A program made the position numbers and the translations under genes. A DNA stretch of 64,000 nt from Bradyrhizobium sp. Ai1a-2 (lineage in GTDB: Bacteria > Pseudomonadota > Alphaproteobacteria > Rhizobiales > Xanthobacteraceae): NCBI RefSeq assembly GCF_000426245.1, contig NZ_AUEZ01000003.1:124001-188000 (forward strand). The letters are read 5' to 3'. Position 1 is the stretch's first letter. The number at the start of each line of letters is the position of its first letter. Positions 31,570 through 41,071 of this stretch are shown piece by piece. Below the pieces are notes generated by a model. The model was not told where the DNA came from. It searched no databases and saw only the letters and a program-made list of their open reading frames with translations.

Positions 31570-33939
31570 ATGACCAGCCCAGAGACCACGGCTCAGCCGT
31601 ACGAACCTTCACGTACCGAAGAAAGGGGAGTGCCGCTTGCGAAGTGGCTGGCGCCCTTTGCGATCGCGATTGCTCTGCTCTCGGCATTCCTGACGTTCGT
31701 GGTGCTGACGGGGTTGACCCCGGTCGAGCCGACCAAGCACGTCGTCTATTCATTTCTGGCGATCAACGCCGGCACGATCCTGCTGCTGGTCGGTATCATC
31801 ATCCGCGAAATCTGGCAGGTCATTCAGGCCCGACGCCGTGGCCGCGCGGCGGCAAGGCTTCACGTCCAGATCGTCAGCCTGTTTTCCATTGTTGCGGTGC
31901 TGCCTGCGGTGGTCGTCGCCATTGTCGCCAATGTCATGCTCGACCGCGGCCTCGACCGGCTGTTTTCGGGGCCGACGCGGGTGGCGATCCAGAATTCGCT
32001 CACCGTCGCGCGGGCTTATATGAACGACCACGCGCAGCTTATCGGCGGCGACATCCTGGGGATGGCCAACGACATCGCCCGCGCCCGGCCGCTGTACGAT
32101 CAGGACCGCCGCAGCTTCCTGGAAATCCTCGAGTCGAGCGCCTCGGCGCGCAATCTGCCTGGCGCAATGTTGATCGACAAGGATCGCAATATCCTGGCGC
32201 AGACCGGTATCCGCCTGGACTTTACGACGCCACCGGAGGAGTTCCTCAAAGATGTCGGCGAAGACAAGCCCGAGATATCGGTCTTCCCGGAAGCGAACTA
32301 TGTCGCCGCCGTCATTCGTCTCCGCGCATTCACCGACACCTTTTTGTATGTCGCACGGCTGCTCGATCCGCGGGTGATCAGCCAGTTGAAGCAGACCGAG
32401 GCCAGCGCTGCCGAATATGCCGCGATCGAGTCGCAGAGGCTCGGCATCCAGGTGACCTTCGCGCTGGTGTTTGCCGTGATTGCGCTGACCATTCTGGTGG
32501 CGTCGGTGCTGATCGGGCTTAACTTCGCCAACTGGCTGGTGTCGCCGATCCGCAGCCTCATGAGCGCCGCCAACCAGGTGTCCACAGGCGACCTCAGCAT
32601 CCAGGTTCCTGTCCATAAATCGGAAGGCGATCTCGCCCAGCTTGGTCAGACCTTCAACAAGATGACGCAGGAATTGCGCACCCAGCGCGACGAACTCGTC
32701 AGTGCCAGCGAGCTGATCGACAGCCGCAGGCGCTTTATCGAGGCGGTGCTGTCATCGGCCAGCGCCGGCATCATCGGCGTCGATGCGTCCGGCAGCGTCG
32801 GCATCCTCAATCGGTCGGCGGAAAAGCTGATCGGCCACGCCGAGTCGGAGACCTTGGGCCATCCGTTGTCGGACGTGCTTCCCGAGCTCGACGAGATGAT
32901 GAAGACGGCGCGGGAGGGGACCCAGCGTCTGGTCCAGGGCCAGATCACCATCACCCGCGACGGCTACGAGCGCAATCTGTCGGTCCGCATCTCCGCCGAA
33001 AAGACCAGCCACTCCTGGGATAATTACATCATCACGCTCGACGACATCACCGAGCTGGTCTCGGCCCAGCGGACCTCGGCCTGGGGCGATGTCGCGCGCC
33101 GCATCGCGCATGAGATCAAGAATCCGCTGACGCCGATCCAGCTTTCGGCCGAGCGCATCCGCCGCAAATTCGGCAAGACCATCACCGAGCCGAAGGACAA
33201 GTCGATCTTCGAGCAATGCACCGACACCATCGTGCGCCAGGTCGACGATATCAGGCGCATGGTCGACGAATTCTCGCGCTTTGCCCGCATGCCGAAGCCG
33301 GTGATGGAAGGCGAGGACGTCGCCGACACCGTGCGGCAGGCGGTGTTCCTGATGAAGGTCGCGCACCCCGAGCTCGATATCGAGGCCGACATCAAGCAGG
33401 ACCCGCTGCGGGCGCAGTTCGATCGCCGGCTGATCTCGCAGGCGCTGACCAACATCATCAAGAACGCGACCGAGGCGATCGAGCAGGTGCCGCCGGAAGA
33501 GCTCGGCAAGGGGCGGATTGACGTCGTCGCGCAGCGCGAAGGCGAAGAGATCATCATCGACGTGATCGACAACGGCATCGGGCTGCCGAAGGTTGCGCGC
33601 GCACGGCTGCTCGAACCCTATGTCACGACGCGCCAGAAGGGCACCGGGCTCGGGCTCGCCATCGTCGGCCGCGTGCTCGAAGACCATGGCGGCCGCATCG
33701 AGCTCAAGGACGCCTCCGACTTCCGTCCCGGGCAGCGCGGCGCCTGGATGCGGCTTCGATTCGCGGTCTCCGGGCAGCCGCCAAAGGCGGAGGCGAAGGA
33801 ACCACCTCCGACGACCGGCCCCGAGTCGCAGCAGTCAAGCGGGCCGGGCGAAGAAAAAAATCCGCCGGTAGCCGCGACCAGCGACCCGGCATCCACGACC
33901 AATATCCAACCAAAAATCAAAGCAGCTACAGGCGACTGA
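31570..33939 (+). CDS. ntrY: Membrane sensor kinase NtrY
   Basis: 789-residue histidine kinase. Three N-terminal hydrophobic segments lie near residues 20-43, 50-70 and 96-120. An extracytoplasmic region follows, then a fourth segment near 293-320. A HAMP domain, a PAS domain (GIIGVDASGSVGILNRSAEK), the H-box [19 protein letters not shown] with His near residue 514, and an ATPase domain (DNGIGLP, KGTGLGLAIVGRVLEDHGG) complete it. The last 55 residues are a disordered P/S/T-rich tail. NtrY partners NtrX and has been tied to nitrogen, redox and envelope control. The upstream gap holds a small palindrome GAATTG-TCG-CAATTC at 31481-31495 near a possible -10 (TATGAT). Confidence 0.95.
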   Translation: MTSPETTAQPYEPSRTEERGVPLAKWLAPFAIAIALLSAFLTFVVLTGLTPVEPTKHVVYSFLAINAGTILLLVGIIIREIWQVIQARRRGRAAARLHVQIVSLFSIVAVLPAVVVAIVANVMLDRGLDRLFSGPTRVAIQNSLTVARAYMNDHAQLIGGDILGMANDIARARPLYDQDRRSFLEILESSASARNLPGAMLIDKDRNILAQTGIRLDFTTPPEEFLKDVGEDKPEISVFPEANYVAAVIRLRAFTDTFLYVARLLDPRVISQLKQTEASAAEYAAIESQRLGIQVTFALVFAVIALTILVASVLIGLNFANWLVSPIRSLMSAANQVSTGDLSIQVPVHKSEGDLAQLGQTFNKMTQELRTQRDELVSASELIDSRRRFIEAVLSSASAGIIGVDASGSVGILNRSAEKLIGHAESETLGHPLSDVLPELDEMMKTAREGTQRLVQGQITITRDGYERNLSVRISAEKTSHSWDNYIITLDDITELVSAQRTSAWGDVARRIAHEIKNPLTPIQLSAERIRRKFGKTITEPKDKSIFEQCTDTIVRQVDDIRRMVDEFSRFARMPKPVMEGEDVADTVRQAVFLMKVAHPELDIEADIKQDPLRAQFDRRLISQALTNIIKNATEAIEQVPPEELGKGRIDVVAQREGEEIIIDVIDNGIGLPKVARARLLEPYVTTRQKGTGLGLAIVGRVLEDHGGRIELKDASDFRPGQRGAWMRLRFAVSGQPPKAEAKEPPPTTGPESQQSSGPGEEKNPPVAATSDPASTTNIQPKIKAATGD

Positions 33940-33954
33940 CAGGCAGGTGTAACC

Positions 33955-35325
33955 ATGGCAAGTGACATTCTGATTGTCGACGATGAGGCAGACATTCGCG
34001 ACCTCGTTGCGGGCATCCTGGAAGACGAGGGTTTTTCCACGCGCACCGCGCGGGACAGCGATTCGGCGCTGGCGGAGATCGCCAACCGCCGCCCGCATCT
34101 GGTCTTCCTCGACATTTGGCTGCAGGGCTCCAAGCTCGACGGGCTGCAGCTCCTGGAGCAGATCAAGAAGGACAATGCCGACCTGCCGGTCGTGATGATC
34201 TCCGGCCACGGCAACATCGAGACCGCGGTCGCAGCGATCAAGCGCGGAGCCTATGACTTCATCGAGAAGCCGTTCAAGTCGGACCGGCTGATCCTGGTCG
34301 CGACCCGGGCGCTGGAGAACTCACGCCTCAAGCGCGAGGTTAAAGAACTCAAGCAACAGGCTCCAACTGCGAGCGTTTTGACCGGCCGCTCCGCCTGCAT
34401 GAACCAGCTGAGGCAGACCATCGAGCGCGCCGCCAAGGCCAACAGCCGCATCCTGATCGTGGGGCCGGCGGGCTCCGGCAAGGAGCTGGTGGCGCGTACG
34501 CTGCACCAGGCCTCGAGCCGGGTCGACGGGCCGTTCGTCGTCATCAACGCGGCCGCGATCACGCCCGAGCGGATGGAGGTCGAGCTGTTCGGCATCGAGG
34601 CTTCCAATGGCGAGCAGCCGCGCAAGCCGGGCGCGCTGGAAGAGGCTCACGGCGGCACGCTGTTCATCGACGAGATCGCCGATATGCCGCGCGAAACCCA
34701 GAACAAGATCCTGCGCGTGCTGGTCGACCAGACGTTTCAGCGCTCCGGCGGCACCGCAAAGGTCCATGTCGACGTGCGCATCATTTCGTCCACGGCGCGC
34801 AACCTGGAGGAGGAGATTGCGGCCGGCCACTTCCGCGAGGACCTCTACCATCGCCTCTCGGTGGTCCCGATCCGCGTGCCGCCGCTGTCCGAGCGGCGCG
34901 AGGATATCCCCGAACTGATCGATTATTTCATGGACCAGATCTCGGCGGCGACCGGCCTGCCGAAGCGTCAGATCGGCCAGGACGCGATGGCGGTGCTGCA
35001 GTCCCATGTCTGGCCGGGCAACGTCCGCCAGCTCCGCAACAATGTCGAGCGGGTGATGATTCTGGCCGGCGGCGGCCCGGAGGCGATCATCACCGCGGAC
35101 ATGTTGCCGCAGGACGTTGGCTCGATGGTGCCGGCGATGCCGACCAGCAGCAACGGCGAGCACATCATGGGGCTACCGCTGCGCGAGGCGCGCGAGGTGT
35201 TCGAGCGCGACTATCTGATTGCTCAGATCAGCCGGTTTTCCGGCAATATCTCGCGCACGGCGGAGTTCGTCGGCATGGAGCGGTCCGCGCTCCATCGCAA
35301 GCTCAAGGCGTTGGGGGTCGGCTGA
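33955..35325 (+). CDS. ntrX: Response regulator NtrX
   Basis: 456-residue NtrC-family regulator, 15 bases after ntrY. The receiver domain has DDEADIRD and phosphoacceptor Asp53 (VFLDIWLQGS). The central AAA+ domain has Walker A GPAGSGKE and LFIDEIADMPRETQNKI. Where NtrC has GAFTGA, this protein reads ELFGIEASNGEQPRKPGALEE, so the sigma-54 contact loop is missing, a known trait of alphaproteobacterial NtrX. The C-terminal Fis-type domain ends SGNISRTAEFVGMERSALHR. It probably regulates transcription without acting as a classical sigma-54 activator. Confidence 0.95.
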   Translation: MASDILIVDDEADIRDLVAGILEDEGFSTRTARDSDSALAEIANRRPHLVFLDIWLQGSKLDGLQLLEQIKKDNADLPVVMISGHGNIETAVAAIKRGAYDFIEKPFKSDRLILVATRALENSRLKREVKELKQQAPTASVLTGRSACMNQLRQTIERAAKANSRILIVGPAGSGKELVARTLHQASSRVDGPFVVINAAAITPERMEVELFGIEASNGEQPRKPGALEEAHGGTLFIDEIADMPRETQNKILRVLVDQTFQRSGGTAKVHVDVRIISSTARNLEEEIAAGHFREDLYHRLSVVPIRVPPLSERREDIPELIDYFMDQISAATGLPKRQIGQDAMAVLQSHVWPGNVRQLRNNVERVMILAGGGPEAIITADMLPQDVGSMVPAMPTSSNGEHIMGLPLREAREVFERDYLIAQISRFSGNISRTAEFVGMERSALHRKLKALGVG

Positions 35326-35586
35326 GCCATCCGGTCGCACATCCATGCAATTGACTGGGAATGATCGCTTTTTTCCCCATGCTTTTGCGGCAATTGCCGA
35401 TTCTTGTTCATGGGTGGCTCGCGAACCGGCTTGCCTAATGGGCGGGCCTGCCCTCTAATCCTACCGCCGCGCTTGTCAGAGGGGGAACTCAGGACAGGCC
35501 GGCGACCGGGGAAAGGCTCCGTCAGAGGGCTCCAACCGGTCCCAACATTCCAATAAGAAGAACCACAAGACGGCGGGACAAAAAAA

Positions 35587-35835
35587 ATGGCGGCAGACCG
35601 CGCTCAAAATCTACAAGACACCTTCCTAAATCATGTTCGTAAGACCAAGACGCCACTGACGATCTTTCTGGTGAATGGCGTGAAACTGCAGGGCATTGTC
35701 ACCTGGTTCGACAATTTCTGCCTTTTACTCCGGCGGGACGGTCATTCGCAGCTTGTTTACAAGCACGCGATCTCGACCATCATGCCGGGCGCACCGATCC
35801 AGTTGTTTGAAGGCGGTGAGGATACACAGGGTTGA
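35587..35835 (+). CDS. hfq: RNA chaperone Hfq
   Basis: 82-residue Sm-like hexameric RNA chaperone that pairs small RNAs with mRNAs, known in rhizobia as NrfA for its role in nifA expression. The Sm1 motif [20 protein letters not shown] and the Sm2 motif YKHAIST are intact; the acidic tail EGGEDTQG is short. It follows ntrX after a 261-base gap that holds no gene and probably carries its own promoter. hflX begins 11 bases after its stop. Confidence 0.98.
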   Translation: MAADRAQNLQDTFLNHVRKTKTPLTIFLVNGVKLQGIVTWFDNFCLLLRRDGHSQLVYKHAISTIMPGAPIQLFEGGEDTQG

Positions 35836-35846
35836 GAGTGAACTGA

Positions 35847-37223
35847 TTGGAGCCCCGTAATCGTGAAGGGGCCGCCGACCGGCCACGGTCGGCGGAGGGA
35901 ATTGAAAGCGGGCGGGTGATTGTCATCGGCCCGTATATGCGCATGCGCCGCGGCGAGGCTGAGGCGCAAATGGATGTGCGCGACTTCGAGGGACGGATCG
36001 AGGAGGCGGCCGGGCTTGCGCGCGCCATCGACCTCACGGTGATCGACAGCGTGATTGCCCCCGTCAGCCAGATCAGGCCGGCGACCTATCTCGGCAAGGG
36101 CAAGGTCGAGGAGATCACCGGCCTCGTTGCCGGCCACAACATCGAGCTCGTGGTGATGGATTGCGCGCTGTCGCCGATCCAGCAACGCAATCTCGAGAAG
36201 GCCTGGAACACGAAGGTGCTCGATCGCACCGGCCTGATCCTGGAGATATTCGGCCGGCGCGCCAAGACCAGGGAAGGCGCGCTGCAGGTCGAGCTCGCGC
36301 ATCTCAATTACCAGCGCAGTCGCCTGGTGCGGTCATGGACCCATCTGGAGCGCCAGCGCGGCGGCTTCGGCTTCATGGGCGGCCCAGGCGAAACCCAGAT
36401 CGAAGCCGACCGTCGACTGATCAGCGAGCGCATCACCAAGCTCGAAAGCGAACTGAAGAAGGTGCAGGCGACGCGGCGATTGCACCGCGCCGGCCGCCAG
36501 CGTGTGCCGTACCGCGTGGTGGCGCTGGTCGGCTACACCAATGCCGGCAAGTCGACGCTGTTCAACCGGCTGACCCGCGCCGATGTGCAGGCCGCCGACA
36601 TGCTGTTCGCGACGCTCGATCCGACGCTCCGCGCGCTGCATCTGCCGCATGGTGGCAAGGCGATGCTGTCGGACACCGTCGGCTTCATCTCCAATCTGCC
36701 GACGCAACTCGTCGCGGCATTCCGCGCCACGCTGGAAGAGGTGCTGGAAGCCGATCTCATCCTTCACGTCCGCGACATCTCGCACGAGGATGCCGAGGCT
36801 CAGGAGCGCGACGTCGAGACAGTGCTGCGCCAGCTCGGGATCGATCCCGATGCCGACGGCGGCCAGCGCATCATCGAAGTCTGGAACAAGATCGACCGCT
36901 TCGATCCCGAAGAGCGCGCGAACTTGCACAACATCGCTGCCCGCCGTCCGCCGGAGCGGCCGGCCTTCCTGGTCTCCGCCTGGAGCGGGGAGGGAGTCGA
37001 CGAACTCCTCGCCGCAATCGAGGATCGGCTGGCGGCAAAGCGCATGACGCTCGATCTGTCGATCGACGCCTCCGACGGTGCCGGCATCAGCTGGCTGCAC
37101 CGCAATTCCGAGGTGCTCGACAAGAAGCTGCATGACGGCCGCTTCGACATGACCGTGCGTGTCGACGAGACCAAGCGCGATATCGTCGTGTCACGCTTCG
37201 ATGCCGTGCCGCACGTGGCGTGA
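35847..37223 (+). CDS. hflX: GTPase HflX
   Basis: 458-residue ribosome-associated GTPase that splits stalled or heat-damaged 70S ribosomes. An N-terminal HflX domain (RPATYLGKGKVEEITGLV, CALSPIQQRNLEKAW) is followed by a coiled linker and the G domain with VGYTNAGKSTLFNRL, DTVGFISNLP and WNKID. A TTG at 35847 gives the natural N-terminus shared with relatives (MEPRNREG), though no strong ribosome-binding site is visible. The hfq-hflX pair is widely conserved and supports both calls. Confidence 0.95.
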   Translation: MEPRNREGAADRPRSAEGIESGRVIVIGPYMRMRRGEAEAQMDVRDFEGRIEEAAGLARAIDLTVIDSVIAPVSQIRPATYLGKGKVEEITGLVAGHNIELVVMDCALSPIQQRNLEKAWNTKVLDRTGLILEIFGRRAKTREGALQVELAHLNYQRSRLVRSWTHLERQRGGFGFMGGPGETQIEADRRLISERITKLESELKKVQATRRLHRAGRQRVPYRVVALVGYTNAGKSTLFNRLTRADVQAADMLFATLDPTLRALHLPHGGKAMLSDTVGFISNLPTQLVAAFRATLEEVLEADLILHVRDISHEDAEAQERDVETVLRQLGIDPDADGGQRIIEVWNKIDRFDPEERANLHNIAARRPPERPAFLVSAWSGEGVDELLAAIEDRLAAKRMTLDLSIDASDGAGISWLHRNSEVLDKKLHDGRFDMTVRVDETKRDIVVSRFDAVPHVA

Positions 37224-37444
37224 CACTTTAGCTCTCCCGACAATTTGTGCTTGAACCGTCGTTGGGAAAGGAATATCTATATCATCATCCTAAAGTTGTA
37301 TTGCCGCAAAATTTTATTTCACTGGTCGATTGCTCCCGGTCTTGGTTGCTGCAGCGCCTTGGTCCCAAGCTCATTTTGGCTCTGCAACCAATGTCTCTCT
37401 GAAGGACTGGGTGCATCGCATTGCAGGGGCCTTCGGGAAACAAC

Positions 37445-38278
37445 ATGCGCTCAATCATAACCGTCGCTAAGGACGAGTTCGACCGGTTCGGTGGGATCAA
37501 CGAGGGTAACCAACCCTTGCGGGGACGGATCGCCGACTATTACGAGGCGGGAGGAGGGAGTCGAAACCTGGACCCGACCCGCGACGAAAATGCTTGGTCG
37601 GCAGCGTTTATTTCGTTCTGCGTCAAGCAATCCGGCGCAACACGGGATCAGTTCAAATTCAATCTTAGCCATTCCGTGTTCGTTCAAGCGGCCATTGCAA
37701 ACGCGGACGCCGACCGCGGCGTGTTCAGAGGACATCCGATCAGCGCATATTCTCCGAAACTGGGTGATCTGATTCATCACAATCGAAGCGGAGGCTCCCT
37801 TAGCTTCGATTTTGCCCGGACGCATACAGGCTACCCATCCCACAGCGCCATTGTGGTGGACTTCGAAACCACCAACGGTGTGCGCCATGCGCTCACGATC
37901 GGCGGCAATGAATTTCTCTCGGGAGGTTCGGGCACAGTCGGCAGGAAACGCTTTGCGCTTCGGGCAAACGGCTTGCTTGATCAGTCCGCTATCGGGCCGA
38001 AACTCATCTGCGTAGTTGAGAACCAGCTGGAGGATGGGGCACCGATAGTGGCCATGCCGCTGGGGCCCTATGTTGTACGTGTTCGCACCGACCTCAAGCT
38101 TCGAGGCGGCCCAGGTGCCGAGTTTCCGATCATCAAGTCATTAGAGGATGGTACGACACTCGATGTATTGGCGTTCGATGATGTGTCGAGCGGCCGCTGG
38201 GCACTTGTAGACCTCGAGGGCGACGGCGTGAGGGATGGCTTTGTATTCTCACGATTTATCGAGCCAGTACTCGCCTGA
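37445..38278 (+). CDS. DUF2272-like (NlpC/P60-type) protein with SH3-like C-terminus
   Basis: About 277-residue protein. The first two thirds resemble DUF2272, a putative cysteine-peptidase fold: ENAWSAAFISFCVKQSGAT holds the likely nucleophile Cys, and YPSHSAIVVDFETTNG the likely His. The C-terminal third (VRVRTDLKLRGGPGAEFPII) is a bacterial SH3-like domain that often binds peptidoglycan. No signal peptide is evident, which is odd for a wall enzyme, so export or a phage-type role remains open. The ATG at 37445 is used; an upstream in-frame TTG exists at 37421. Codon use looks less GC-biased than its neighbours and it stands alone between hflX and the convergent mazG, so it may be acquired. 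Confidence 0.65.
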   Translation: MRSIITVAKDEFDRFGGINEGNQPLRGRIADYYEAGGGSRNLDPTRDENAWSAAFISFCVKQSGATRDQFKFNLSHSVFVQAAIANADADRGVFRGHPISAYSPKLGDLIHHNRSGGSLSFDFARTHTGYPSHSAIVVDFETTNGVRHALTIGGNEFLSGGSGTVGRKRFALRANGLLDQSAIGPKLICVVENQLEDGAPIVAMPLGPYVVRVRTDLKLRGGPGAEFPIIKSLEDGTTLDVLAFDDVSSGRWALVDLEGDGVRDGFVFSRFIEPVLA

Positions 38279-38308
38279 CCGTCTGGTAGATGCTGATCTG
38301 GTGAACCG

Positions 38309-39130
38309 TTAGCGCGGTTCGCCGGACTTCGCCTCGTTCCACAGCGCGTCCATCTCCTCCAACGAGGCGTCTTGCAGCGAGCGGCCACGCGCCTCCAGCG
38401 CGCGCTCGATATAGGCGAAGCGGCGCTCGAATTTGGCGTTGGTGCCGCGGAGCGCGGTTTCCGGATCGGCGCCGACATGCCGCGCGAGATTGACCACCGC
38501 GAACAGGAGGTCGCCGGTTTCTTCGGCCAGTTCATCGGCATCGGCGCCGTCGAGTGCCGCCTCTATCTCGTCAGCCTCCTCGCGGATCTTCTTCAACACT
38601 GCGCGCGGGTCGTTCCAGTCAAAGCCGACGGTCGAGGCCTTGCGCTGCAATTCCATGGCGCGCGCGAGGGCAGGCTGGCCGGCCTTGACGCCGGCAAGCA
38701 ACGATTTGTGCGCGGCTTCTTCCGGCGGGCGGCGAGCCGCACGTTCGGCCTTCTCCTCAGCCTTGATGCGATCCCAGACTTCCTTGACGTGGGAGGGGGC
38801 AAGATTGCCGTTCTTGTCGGCGAATACGTGCGGATGCCGGCGGATCATCTTCCTGGTGATCGCCTCCACGACGTCGCCGAACGCAAAGGCGTTCCGCTCC
38901 TCCGCCATGCGGGCGTGGAACACGACCTGCAGCAGGAGATCGCCGAGTTCTTCCCTGAGATCGTCGAGGTCGTCGCGGGTGATGGCGTCCACCACCTCAT
39001 AGGCTTCCTCGATGGTGTAGGGTGCAATCGTCGCAAAGTTCTGCTCGAGGTCCCAGGGGCACCCGGTCACCGGCGTGCGCAGTGCCGCCATGATCTCAAG
39101 GAGGCGTGAAATATCGCGGGAAGGGGTCAT
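38309..39130 (-). CDS. mazG: Nucleoside triphosphate pyrophosphohydrolase MazG
   Basis: 273-residue all-alpha NTP pyrophosphohydrolase that cleaves (d)NTPs to monophosphates and clears aberrant nucleotides. Both MazG domains are visible: [22 protein letters not shown] with the metal-binding EEAYEVVD and [19 protein letters not shown] in the first, and [22 protein letters not shown] with [15 protein letters not shown] in the second. The ATG at 39130 is preferred over a GTG at 39139. It converges with the DUF2272-like gene and is divergent from queC. Confidence 0.94.
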   Translation of the reverse strand: MTPSRDISRLLEIMAALRTPVTGCPWDLEQNFATIAPYTIEEAYEVVDAITRDDLDDLREELGDLLLQVVFHARMAEERNAFAFGDVVEAITRKMIRRHPHVFADKNGNLAPSHVKEVWDRIKAEEKAERAARRPPEEAAHKSLLAGVKAGQPALARAMELQRKASTVGFDWNDPRAVLKKIREEADEIEAALDGADADELAEETGDLLFAVVNLARHVGADPETALRGTNAKFERRFAYIERALEARGRSLQDASLEEMDALWNEAKSGEPR

Positions 39131-39258
39131 GCGGGGCACCAGAATTCTGCTTGTCCCGCTTTATGCCGCAAGCAACGTCCCGATCCCAGCGGAACGCGCC
39201 GAAATATGCCGATTTCCACCGGTTGGCCGCCGTCGCTGGCGGTGCTAAAGCGCGCGCC

Positions 39259-39987
39259 ATGAGCGAAGATTTCTCGACCGAAACCGCGCTGGTGCTGTTC
39301 TCCGGCGGCCAGGATTCCGCCACCTGCCTTGCCTGGGCGCTCAAGCATTTTGCGCGCGTCGAAATGCTCGGCTTTGCCTATGGGCAGCGCCACGCGATCG
39401 AGCTCGAGTGCCGGGAGGGGCTGGTTTCCGGCATCAAGGCGCTGCAACCGGACTGGGCGTCAAAGCTCGGCGAGAGCCACACGCTGGAAATCCCGACGCT
39501 CGCCGAAATCTCCGACACGGCGCTGACGCGCGACGTCGCGATCGCGATGGGCGCGGATGGCCTACCCAATACTTTCGTGCCTGGCCGCAACCTGGTGTTC
39601 CTCACCTTCGCGGCCGCATTGGCCTATCGGCGCGGCATCCGCCACATCATCGGCGGGATGTGCGAGACCGACTATTCCGGTTATCCTGATTGCCGCAACG
39701 ACACTATCGAGGCGCTACAGTCGGCGCTCAGCCTCGGGATGGCCAGGGATGTCCAATTGCACACGCCGCTGATGTGGCTGAGCAAGGCCGAGACCTGGAA
39801 GCTCGCCCATGAGCTCGGTGGCACTGGCCTGGTCGACCTGATCCGCGAACACTCTCACACCTGCTATCTCGGCGAACGCGGCGCGCCCCACGACTGGGGC
39901 TACGGCTGCGGCGAATGCCCGGCGTGCACGCTGCGAGAAAAGGGATGGCGGGAATATGCGGAGCGTGATGCCGTCTCGCGCCCGTAA
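39259..39987 (+). CDS. queC: 7-cyano-7-deazaguanine synthase QueC
   Basis: 242-residue ATP-dependent enzyme converting 7-carboxy-7-deazaguanine to preQ0 for queuosine (and some deazaguanine DNA modifications). The PP-loop is [17 protein letters not shown], the middle has [20 protein letters not shown] and [15 protein letters not shown], and the C-terminal zinc site is the cysteine cluster GCGECPAC preceded by TCYLG. The ATG at 39259 gives the normal start; the frame continues upstream over the mazG start without family likeness. No dpd-type deazaguanine DNA-modification genes lie nearby, so a tRNA role is likely. Confidence 0.96.
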   Translation: MSEDFSTETALVLFSGGQDSATCLAWALKHFARVEMLGFAYGQRHAIELECREGLVSGIKALQPDWASKLGESHTLEIPTLAEISDTALTRDVAIAMGADGLPNTFVPGRNLVFLTFAAALAYRRGIRHIIGGMCETDYSGYPDCRNDTIEALQSALSLGMARDVQLHTPLMWLSKAETWKLAHELGGTGLVDLIREHSHTCYLGERGAPHDWGYGCGECPACTLREKGWREYAERDAVSRP

Positions 39988-39992
39988 AGCCG

Positions 39993-40172
39993 TTAGTATA
40001 CCGGTGAGCGCCTGTCGCCTGCTGCAACCTTAATCGGCTCAAGTTGAGCGGAGATGTCGCGGAGCTCCTTCAGGCCGCCGCGGATGGTGAGGCGCGCCTG
40101 CAGCTGGACCAGGGTCTTGCCCTTCAGCGCTTGCTCGATAGCCTGGATCTTGGCGACGGCGTCTTCGATCAT
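39993..40172 (-). CDS. Small hypothetical protein (59 aa)
   Basis: A 59-codon frame starting MIEDAVAKIQAIEQALKG and ending GDRRSPVY. Reading the minus strand, AGAGGGAG lies about 10 bases ahead of the ATG, a strong ribosome-binding site. The protein is predicted mostly helical (KTLVQLQARL, GLKELRDISAQL) with no signal or membrane segment. It is convergent with queC, 6 bases from its stop. The good RBS, clean composition and lack of a competing frame support a real gene; function unknown. Confidence 0.65.
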   Translation of the reverse strand: MIEDAVAKIQAIEQALKGKTLVQLQARLTIRGGLKELRDISAQLEPIKVAAGDRRSPVY

Positions 40173-40276
40173 CGACTCGGCTCCCTCTGCCTTTAAGGCA
40201 TTGGTAACCGAATGAGAGTTAACGAGATGTTAAGTCGCGTTGATCCATGCGGCACGCCGTACAGGCCAATAAAAAC

Positions 40277-40298
40277 GCCACGCTCTTTCGAGCGTGGC
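40277..40298 (-). terminator. Intrinsic terminator of the gene at 40322-41071
   Basis: GCCACGCTC-TTTC-GAGCGTGGC is a perfect 9-bp stem. Read on the minus strand it is followed at once by GTTTTTATT, giving a textbook rho-independent terminator 24 bases beyond that gene's stop. Confidence 0.85.
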
Positions 40299-40321
40299 AT
40301 TGATACAGTGGAAGCGATCCT

Positions 40322-41071
40322 CTAGGCGGCCTTTTCGGCTTCGAATGTTTGTGGCGGCGACGAACTGTCCGAATGGGGCTCTGTCGCGACGCCGCCCGGC
40401 GGATTTAAATCGGTCGGCGCGCCTTCCGCCGCCTCGGGTGAGCTGGAGGAGCTCGCTACCTCCGCTGAATCTTCCATAGAACTGAGCGCGCTCTGCACCT
40501 GCGAAATAGCGTCCGCGGACGCTTGCTCGGCCTGCACGTCGGGTGACGCAGCCGTGGCGAGGGGCGCGGCAATCTGCTCTGCAGTCTCGATATGAGGTGT
40601 GATCTCCGGCTGAGCTTCGGCATGGACAGCCGGCGCTGTTTCCGCAACGACAACCTGATCCGCCGCCGTCGTTTCGGGCTCGGCAGATGCCGACGTCGCA
40701 TTCAACTCTGCCGCATTCAACTCTGGTGCAGCCTGCTCGGTCTGCGTCTGCGGTTGAGTGACGGTCTGCAGGCCGAGGTCTGCCGAGACATCGCTGATCA
40801 GCTTGTCGATCGCGAGCAGCGCCCGGAATTCGGGGACGCTTGCAAGATGTTGCTGACACTTCGCCTTCGCGGCTTCCAATGCTTCAACGACTTCCGCAGC
40901 CATCGACTGCGCGGCCGCCAGACCCTGCAAGGTATCAGCGACCTGTTGCGTCGAACTTTCCACCAGCAGGAAAGCCGAATACTGCGGAACGGCTTTCAGA
41001 TGCTCGTTGTATTCGTTGCGCACAGAGCGAAGCGAATTCACAATATTACCAAAAGAGACAACTTCAGACAT
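40322..41071 (-). CDS. Hypothetical protein with duplicated helical motif and acidic low-complexity tail
   Basis: 249 residues, no recognised family. The first 100 residues are helical and hold two related segments: EHLKAVPQYSAFLLVESSTQ (near residue 23) and QHLASVPEFRALLAIDKLIS (near residue 74). Both share HL-x-(A/S)VP-(Q/E)(Y/F)-x-A/R-(F/L)L and a following helix, which points to an internal duplication. Residues about 105-249 are Ala/Glu/Gln/Ser/Pro-rich, strongly acidic and probably disordered. No signal peptide. GGGGGATAT precedes the ATG on the minus strand. It is transcribed away from the nuclease/ATPase operon and ends at its own terminator. A scaffold or partner-binding role would fit; that is inference. 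Confidence 0.75.
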   Translation of the reverse strand: MSEVVSFGNIVNSLRSVRNEYNEHLKAVPQYSAFLLVESSTQQVADTLQGLAAAQSMAAEVVEALEAAKAKCQQHLASVPEFRALLAIDKLISDVSADLGLQTVTQPQTQTEQAAPELNAAELNATSASAEPETTAADQVVVAETAPAVHAEAQPEITPHIETAEQIAAPLATAASPDVQAEQASADAISQVQSALSSMEDSAEVASSSSSPEAAEGAPTDLNPPGGVATEPHSDSSSPPQTFEAEKAA

